Source of the DNA: Cladochytrium replicatum
Lineage: Eukaryota; Chytridiomycota; Chytridiomycetes; Cladochytriales; Cladochytriaceae
Direction of reading: 5' to 3'
Length of the DNA stretch: 64,000 nucleotides
NCBI GenBank assembly: GCA_025526935.1
Contig: JAHLKD010000002.1
Location: 723,001-787,000, forward strand
The position numbers and the translations under genes are program-made. Position 1 is the stretch's first letter. Each line of letters starts with the position of its first letter. The notes below the pieces were generated by a model, which worked only from the letters and a program-made list of their open reading frames with translations, ran no database searches and was not told where the DNA came from. Of this stretch, positions 57,955 through 64,000 are shown in pieces.

Positions 57955-60900
57955 CTACTCGATCAGCTTAGATAGGGAAGCCAAGCTGCTCTTGCTGGAG
58001 CTCGATAACACCTCTCCACTTGACATGTATGATGAAATCTCTCCTATCGAATAGCTGCCGCTACTGCGTGATGATGGTGCCTTCCTCCAAACACGATTTC
58101 CACGGCTATGAACATCGGCTCGTAGGCTTGGAAAGTTATTCTCGTCCGCTGGATCAACAAATGACGGATATTTTGTTCTCACTAAGCGATGCAGTCGATC
58201 AAAGTCAGCACTCGGAAAGCGCGAATGCGGAAGGTGAACTTCTCCCTCGCTGAATTGAAATGAGAAGCGAAAGCACAAAAAGGGTTTTCTCAAACCTTAT
58301 TGATCCTCTTAGTTCCCCTAATTCACGAGCACTATTTTCAAATTGAGCAAAGTCGACAATCTCCCCTTCACTATGAATGAAATAAGACGATCCATTCTGA
58401 CAGAAGAGAGCAAGCCAACCTTAGGACAGTATTGATCAATCCACTTAGTTCGCCTTCGGACAATATCGACGAGAGTGTTATTTCCGATTCAGATGACCGC
58501 AGGAGCGATCGGCTGGACATTTTGGACGGCGTTTGCGTGCGTTGGCTAACCTGAACCGATACGGACGCAAGGGCCTTTAAAACGGTTATTAGAAGCAAGA
58601 GATTCAGAGGTGGCCGCACAAACCGCAGGAAGCGGAGCTGGAGGAGGGGATGGTGGAGGAGATGGTGCATCAGTGTTCGTGGTTGCAACAGTGGTGCGCA
58701 ACATTCTCTTTTGAGCTGCCACTCGGAGCGCGTCGTGCTGTGTGAGTCGCCAACGATATTCTTGCTCAAGTAGTAGCCGTGTCTTGCCCGCTTCTATCTC
58801 CATCTGCGCTCTCATTGATTCCCATTGCAAAGTTCTAGCTTCCTTTTGCTCCTTAAGCACATTCTCTAGAGTTTCATGCATTTGCGCCCGCTCTTGGTCG
58901 AGCCGAGCGATACGGTCCGTTAGCTCCCCAAGCTGCTTCAAAGCTAACTCCTTTTCTTTCCTCGCAACATGAACGTCATGATGTAGCCTCTTTTCATGCG
59001 TTTCGCGTAGCTTTCCGAGCTCTTCGAGTAGTCGTTTGCGCTCCGCTTCGCTCTCCTGTTGTCTGGCCACATCTCGAGCAAACATTTCCTCAGTTCGCTT
59101 TCGCGCAAACTCCGCCTCCAAGCTCTCTCTTCGGATGCGAGCCAATGTCTCCTCTGCCTGAGCTTCACGATACACCTCGCGAACCACTTCAACAAATAGG
59201 TTGCTCACCATTTGATCGAAGATCAGCTCTGTGAAAGACAAAAATAATGGATCCGGCTTCTTCACTCCATCTTGTTCCTTGCTTGGATCGGTATTGATTC
59301 CTACAAATCCTGCTTTAGCCCGATCTTAGTTGTAAAAACTGTACAGCTCACCAACTGTAACTGTGGCAGGCTTTTCGTTTGGGGGAGGAATGACATCTTT
59401 GACTTTGCTCTCGTTTGCAGTTTCCTCAGGAAGAACACAAATGAGCACCTCTCGATCCTTCCATTCTGGATTATCCAGAAGTCCGTAATACTTCTCGACA
59501 CTGAAGTCGATCAATCAAACGAGCATCAAGTTGCTAATCAAATACCGACTCCGACTGTCCCTGAGTGATGACCTTCGGAGGGTTACTTGTACTTTCAGCT
59601 TCGAAATCAGACTGAACTCCAACGTTCTTTTAAAGCTTAAGTATGTAAAAAGATGTCCGATACATTTCGTAAACCTTCATGGCTCCCTCGTGCTGAACTC
59701 CTCGTGACTGGAGAGGGTCAAAAATGGCGAATAATACCATTCAGATTTCCGATGTACCTTCCAATCAACAGTGCTTTGAATAGATTTTTCCTTAAGAAGA
59801 AGATATCAGGAAAGACTCGAATGGCGTTATGAAGAGGAATACCTTGGATTTTATGGACACAAATGTTGAGGCATCCTTTTGAACAGTTGGGGAGTTTCAG
59901 TTTATGAGAGCCTGAGAAAAGTGGACTCACTCGGGAGATTTTCAGGGGTGGAGGACTCATTTGCACACCTTCATCCTGAGTTGGACAGAGTGAGTTTAGT
60001 CCACCAACCATTTTCCTATGATTTACCTTCACGACAATGCTCTTCTGCTCGAAGATTGGCGGATCTTCTTTCACTTCATCTGAGGGTGATGGTACATTAA
60101 CGCGTCAACATCATGTAGCGATCGATACCGCACCTTCGTAACAAATCGGGGAAATCTGTGTACCCTGACTTTGTAGCATTGGGTGAGTCTGGGTGCCCTC
60201 GTCTACAAAACTTAAGTTCGTACTTGATCTTTTAGAAACAGAACAATTCTCACCCCTTCCAGTTTCCATACGTATAGGAGTTCGTAATATAGGTACTGGA
60301 GTGGGGGGGTTGATCCTCCTAAGAAACGGTGGTGTAAATAATACTATGAATATCTTCATGGCGATCAAACCTCTCCCTTTCTCGAGATTCACTGTGTCTC
60401 CGTTCTCGTTCCCATGATTCACTGCGACGGTGGGGATATGGGGTTCTGTGTACGTCCTTTGGTCCAGGCGTATCCATGTGCAGATCCGGGGGTCGAATAG
60501 TTGTTCGCCTCAAAAATACAGGGGCATTAGATAATCGCACATTGTAGAAGTTTGGCGGCCGGAGTGGTGATGTTGGCCGTTTCGCCGGTTGCGGTGGATT
60601 GTCGATTGATTGCTCCTTCATCGACGTGCCAGATCTGGCGCGAGACTGGCGCTTGAGAAAATTTTTCCGCTTGAGCGGCTTAAGATAGCTCTTTGGTCCG
60701 CCATCTGATCGTTGTTTGCCTGGTGTTGGAGGAATTCTGAAGCAGAATGAGCGATAGTTGTTCCTCGCGCTATCTTGTATTACCCAAGCAAAAGTTCGGA
60801 TGCATTTTCGATAAAACTTGTGTCTGATCTTGGGACCAGCTGCCGTGGTTTGCTGTGTGAACCATCTTGGCTCGACTTTTGATACGCCGATTCGTCAACT

Positions 60901-61179
60901 CAAACGTCTCGGTCAGATGGAAGGATGCATACTGTGAAAATATTGCTTATTCTCTGCTGAATTCTCCGTGGCTCAAGAAGGGAATCTATGGTCCTTTCAC
61001 CCTGAAAGGAAATCGCACTGACCAGAAACGATGTTGGATCTACAGGACTGATTGTAAAACATCTTAAAGACGCGCTTTCGATATTAACCTTGCTCAAATA
61101 TATGCTCGTGCGTGCTTTCGATTTCTTGAATCTTTCGTCTCAGCGAAGAGATCTTCTGTGAGATGTCGGAGAACTCCAT
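57955..61179 (-). CDS. long coiled-coil protein, function unassigned (possibly TALPID3-like)
   Basis: Not firmly recognised. Start exon 61179: MEFSDISQKISSLRRKIQEI, spliced to DPTSFLVSAISFQGERTIDS, then EPRWFTQQTTAAGPKIRHKF (YRKCIRTFAW). It continues with Arg/Pro-rich sequence (60.6-60.3 kb), several short Pro-rich exons, and VKDVIPPPNEKPATVTVGEL near 59.35 kb. A folded-looking helix, SFTELIFDQMVSNLFVEVVR, leads into about 140 residues of coiled coil (59.2-58.75 kb), then a Pro-rich segment. The C-terminus has repeated acidic/Gly words (LSEGELSGLI, FSEGEVHLPHS, GEISSYMSSGEVL) and ends SLSKLIE. A helix, coiled coil and SEGE-type tail loosely recall the ciliary protein TALPID3/KIAA0586, but this is weak. 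Exons between 59.3 and 60.3 kb are uncertain. Confidence 0.5.
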
Positions 61180-61215
61180 TCTGTTCGCAAACACGAGCTA
61201 AGCCCGATCCTTAAT

Positions 61216-61515
61216 TTGTCCCATTTGGGGTGCGCTAGGTTGCCCTTCCAGGAGCAAAAGCAAAGCCACCTGTGCGAATCTGTTGTTTGTCGAATGGCTG
61301 AATGGCTGGGAGAATGGCGCGAGGAACAGAGAGGGCTTGATGCCCGCTTTCAGCATGTTTACAGGAAGGTGGTAGTGACCCAAGATTCTATGGCAAAATA
61401 TCCTCTTCCTTTCCCGAGTGGTCTCGAAGCAACAGTTAATAAGGGTATCGGACGGCTGATTGCGAAGTGACTGGATGATCAACTGAAAGCACACAAGGAC
61501 GCTGAAGCAGCTGCT
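61216..61515 (+). pseudogene. open frame interrupted by in-frame TGA
   Basis: A plus frame with good coding character reads MAEWLGEWREEQRGLDARFQ ... VNKGIGRLIAK, meets TGA at 61468-61470, and continues in the same frame as LDDQLKAHKDAEAAAGG with no change in composition. Neither side is a known domain. It may be a decayed gene, an unrecognised intron, or a sequencing error at the TGA. Confidence 0.3.
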
Positions 61516-61677
61516 GGTGGTGAGTGCTGCGTGCTCCAAAGTTCAGAGGATGCTCACATGAATGATTGGTGAGGGATCCTCCAGCTGCCACACGAGTCAG
61601 CCAATTCGACCAACCACCCATGCAAACGTTACATGGATGCCAGGCTCTGGGAATGTATTCTTCAGGACATGATTTAG

Positions 61678-61806
61678 GGTGATCCGAAATCCTTGGCTGC
61701 GGATCCCGACATCAATCTTGTTGTGATCAGCTCTGGCATCCAGACTCAAGTTCCCGTCCTGGAGCCCATTATCAATCACTTGCAAAATAGAGAAGCCATC
61801 ATTTGA
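61678..61806 (+). pseudogene. fragment of a Gfo/Idh/MocA (Gal80-like) oxidoreductase
   Basis: A 42-codon frame bounded by in-frame stops reads GDPKSLAADPDINLVVISSG, then IQTQVPVLEPIINHLQNREA. This matches the strand and loop of Gfo/Idh/MocA dehydrogenases, in which 'Y.D..ELLADPDVDLVVV.T....H' follows the dinucleotide-binding fold. The expected Rossmann N-terminus and the EKP-type motif after it were not found in any frame nearby, so this looks like a remnant. Short length keeps confidence low. Confidence 0.4.
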
Positions 61807-62207
61807 CTGCTGCTGATCAGATTCGTTCTCTTTCAACATGTTGCTCATGATTGAAAAAAAGCTTCAATGCTTTTGATTTGGCTGCTGAGACGATCCTTTT
61901 GGTTTTAGCCTCTGAAGGTTTTGAGATATGCTCCGCAACTGGGAATAATTTCCATGCTAGCTGCAGCCCTCTCCGAGTGCAATTCTTAATGGCCAACTGG
62001 GCAGTGGTGACCGCAATCGACAGACTAAACACTGCCTGTGAATGCAGCTCCGGCGTAAAGATCAGGGTTGTGGCTCTACTCATGAACGTTGACGAAAATG
62101 TGAACAGGATATCTGCAAGGATCATGATACGAGCACACACGACATTTCCATAGGATTGTTCTCCGCACTACGGATTCGGCAAACGGTGCAGTCTTGGCTC
62201 GAGTGTT
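61807..62207. other. no gene assigned
   Basis: Open frames on both strands (61851-62153 plus, 61817-62140 minus) lack recognisable domains. Either could be a remnant or a shadow of the other. Confidence 0.3.
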
Positions 62208-62418
62208 TTAAGCGCGTTTTGAAAGCAGCCAGGTAGACAATCGTGGCCCGTCGGGTACAGCGGAGGATGGATCGTTCGGGAATTCGAAGATCACATCGTT
62301 TAGAGCCTCGGGAGTTAGATGCGCAAACGGAGCGTTGCAGAGAATTTGGTAGGCGTCATGTCTGGGAACAGTTCCGTTGAGATTTGTTAATTGATCTTTA
62401 GCTGTTCCTTTTCTTATC
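62208..62418 (-). CDS. last exon of an unidentified small protein
   Basis: A minus-strand exon begins after a TTTAG acceptor and reads IRKGTAKDQLTNLNGTVPRH, then DAYQILCNAPFAHLTPEALN and DVIFEFPNDPSSAVPDGPRL, then STWLLSKRA and a stop. The composition and clean ending look like a true C-terminus. The upstream exon(s) should lie in 62460-62620, but no splice combination kept the frame convincingly. Not recognised. Confidence 0.35.
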
Positions 62419-62622
62419 CTAAAGTCTGTGGGAATGATATCAGCACTCGTAGCTTACTAGTCCTCGCAGCGCTCTCTCGGCATCGTCTCCGGCGACCTTC
62501 CTAATCTGCTAACAATGATATTATCAGAGTCGCTGTCATATATTTTGGTTGCTTGAGCTGTTTCTTTTTCAGATGACTGCTCACTTCATTTATTAGCCAA
62601 ATAAGTTACACTACATGAGCGT

Positions 62623-64000
62623 CTATCTTGATTCTTTCAAATGTGCGATCGCTGGTCCAACTTCATTGTAATCACCCTATAAGCGGATGTGAACCAATAG
62701 AAAGAGAAAATTGAAGCCGCAGCTTACCTTTGAGATGTAGTTCCTGTCTGCCATTAGCATCTAAACAATTCCAAGTCTTTAAAACTTCTGTGATCTAATC
62801 AGTGTTCACTACTACTCACCCTCGCAACGATACACCCACCAAGATACGCAACATCCTGCGGCCTCTCTGTCCGATTCTGATCCGTCTCTGGCCCTTTAAC
62901 CTCCTTGTACGCCGTAAAGTACTCCGGGATCTTCAAAAACTTGAGCTCCTTAGGCTGCGTTTCGTGCGAGGTTTCGGACGCAGCAATGAGGGGCGCAATT
63001 TCATATTCGAGCCGTTCACGAAGACCGGTCACGAGCGAGAGCCCGCCTGTGATTAAGGTGTTCTCCCAGAGCTGTAGGCGTTTGTCCGGATCAGGGACCT
63101 GGTGCACGGCCACCTGGATGAGTTCGGGGATGCGGATGACGTCTTTCGACGGGGGGTCGAGGAGGGCAGAGTCGAAGAGGGCTTCCATACAACGGTAGCG
63201 GATGCTTCCCACCGTGAACTAAAAGAACACGGTGAACTGAGAACGAGACAAGCCGTTTGCATTTCATAATCACAAGCTTGCCGCGAAACATGAACTCAAA
63301 GCGCTGCTCATCGGGACCATCTACCAGGCGCAAAGTGGAAGCAGTATCCATTGGAACTCGACGGATCTCGCACGCTGATGACTCCCTAATCGTCTTTGCG
63401 AGTTCTGCGAGGGTTTCATGGTCAGATACGTCGATTTCGGCGGCCACGAGGGAGTCCAAGAGGATCTTGTCCTGCGGTATCAGTTTGCACAGCAAGTTCT
63501 GAACGTCACGACCCCCGATCGAGGTGCTCAAGTTTGCGAGACGAAGGATGCTGCTTTCGACAACCGGCGAGACCTCTTCCAACCAAAGATAAGATTAACA
63601 CTAGATTGATAAGAGCGATGTTCACACACCGAAAATGTCGTGGCCAAAATCAAGAACTAATCCAGTGGGAACACCACATGCGTACACACAGAGTAACGGC
63701 CTCTCAATGAGTGCAAGCCCTGGAACATTCAGGGACTCGAACATCATCTGTGTGATCATCTCAAGCTCAGATTTTGTCCAGTGGGATGGATAACTCAGGA
63801 GCAGCCCAGACGAGTTCTGAGCACGCTGTATCGAAAGCTCTCTGACCAAGATGTGCTTGCTAATCCAGAAACTTAGCGCTGAAAACAAAAACCACAGAGT
63901 AAGACGGAATACCACAAGGACCCCAATGCCGTCCAGTCTACGATGATCCCGTCGCGGATGGGAGAACGCATTTCGATGACTGACGAGGGATCAACCTTTT
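62623..64000 (-). CDS. ARP9: actin-related protein, Arp9-like (5' end outside the window)
   Basis: A divergent actin fold, as in the Arp7/Arp9 pair of SWI/SNF and RSC remodellers. Reading from the right edge: MRSPIRDGIIVDWTALGSLW (the family's 'G.I.DW' strand), ISKHILVRELSIQRAQNSSG, LLLSYPSHWTKSELEMITQM, LNVPGLALIERPLLCVYACG and TGLVLDFGHD (adenosine loop). IRYRCMEALFDSALL, ENTLITGGLSLVTGLRERLE and KELKFLKIPEYFTAYKEVKG follow. After a short penultimate exon (MLMADRNYISK), the chain ends GDYNEVGPAIAHLKESR. Nucleotide-loop residues are partly changed, as is typical of nuclear Arps. The intron near 63.9 kb was not resolved, and the start lies beyond 64000. Confidence 0.8.

Noticed and set aside
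61468-61470. TGA read as a recoded amino acid
   Set aside because: TGA serves as the normal stop in several intact genes here (for example at 20993, 22613 and 57889), so genome-wide recoding is excluded; decay or error is simpler.

Overview
The window is protein-coding DNA from a fungus-like eukaryote nuclear genome. Genes sit close together on both strands and are split by many short GT-AG introns, mostly about 45-75 nt (a few near 35 nt). Fungal-type genes (a Crz1-like calcineurin-responsive zinc finger, a Gac1/PPP1R3-like glycogen regulator, an Ssh4/Ear1-like SPRY membrane protein, Pex5 with an N-terminal Cys) sit beside an apparent ciliary coiled-coil gene (CCDC191-like) and an N-terminal sensor fragment of the kind found on chytrid cyclases. 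This mixture points to a zoosporic (flagellated) fungus, probably a chytrid. That placement is inference. No rRNA, tRNA, CRISPR array or intact transposon was recognised.

Layout, 1-16 kb: FkbM-type methyltransferase with an N-terminal anchor (-), divergent from a large Ser/Gln-rich repeat protein with two C-terminal membrane spans (+); syntaxin-6/Tlg1 Qc-SNARE (+); exosome cap subunit Rrp40 (-); a weak-coding stretch at 8.1-9.0 kb; a large deubiquitinase joining a PP1-docking motif, a CS domain and a USP catalytic domain (-); an Ssh4/Ear1-like SPRY protein carrying two apparent 1-nt frameshifts (-). Layout, 16-31 kb: NAD(P)-binding epimerase-like protein (+); a possible small membrane protein (-); an orphan cyclase-type sensor (+); TBRG1-like FYRN/FYRC protein (+); D-amino-acid oxidase (+); DNA topoisomerase II (-); decayed HET-like sequence; F-box/ankyrin protein (-).

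Layout, 31-49 kb: a 2.2 kb gene-poor stretch with a 35-bp tandem repeat carrying CRE-like sites; the PP1 glycogen-targeting subunit (+); another gene-poor, possibly decayed stretch; Pex5 (-) and TRAPP subunit Trs33 (+) sharing a 157-bp divergent promoter with a 36-bp tandem repeat; Crz1-like factor (+); Cdc7/Hsk1 kinase (-). Layout, 49-64 kb: an unresolved gene candidate (+); complex I 49-kDa subunit (-); spliceosomal cyclophilin Ppil2 with 6-nt and 3-nt microexons (+); CCDC191-like protein (+) tail-to-tail with a second long coiled-coil protein (-); relics at 61.2-61.8 kb; and an Arp9-like actin-related protein (-) running off the right edge.

Functional links are loose, as usual in eukaryotic chromosomes: endosome/Golgi traffic (Tlg1, Trs33, Ssh4-like), peroxisome biology (Pex5, D-amino-acid oxidase), phosphatase/calcineurin control (Gac1-like, RVxF-USP, Crz1-like), genome maintenance (Top2, Cdc7, Arp9-like, TBRG1-like), RNA processing (Rrp40, Ppil2) and the flagellum (the coiled-coil pair). 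Splice sites were placed by eye, using reading frame and remembered family consensus. For the SNARE, Rrp40, the methyltransferase, Trs33, Ppil2 and the Ser/Gln-rich protein I checked that total exon length is divisible by three.
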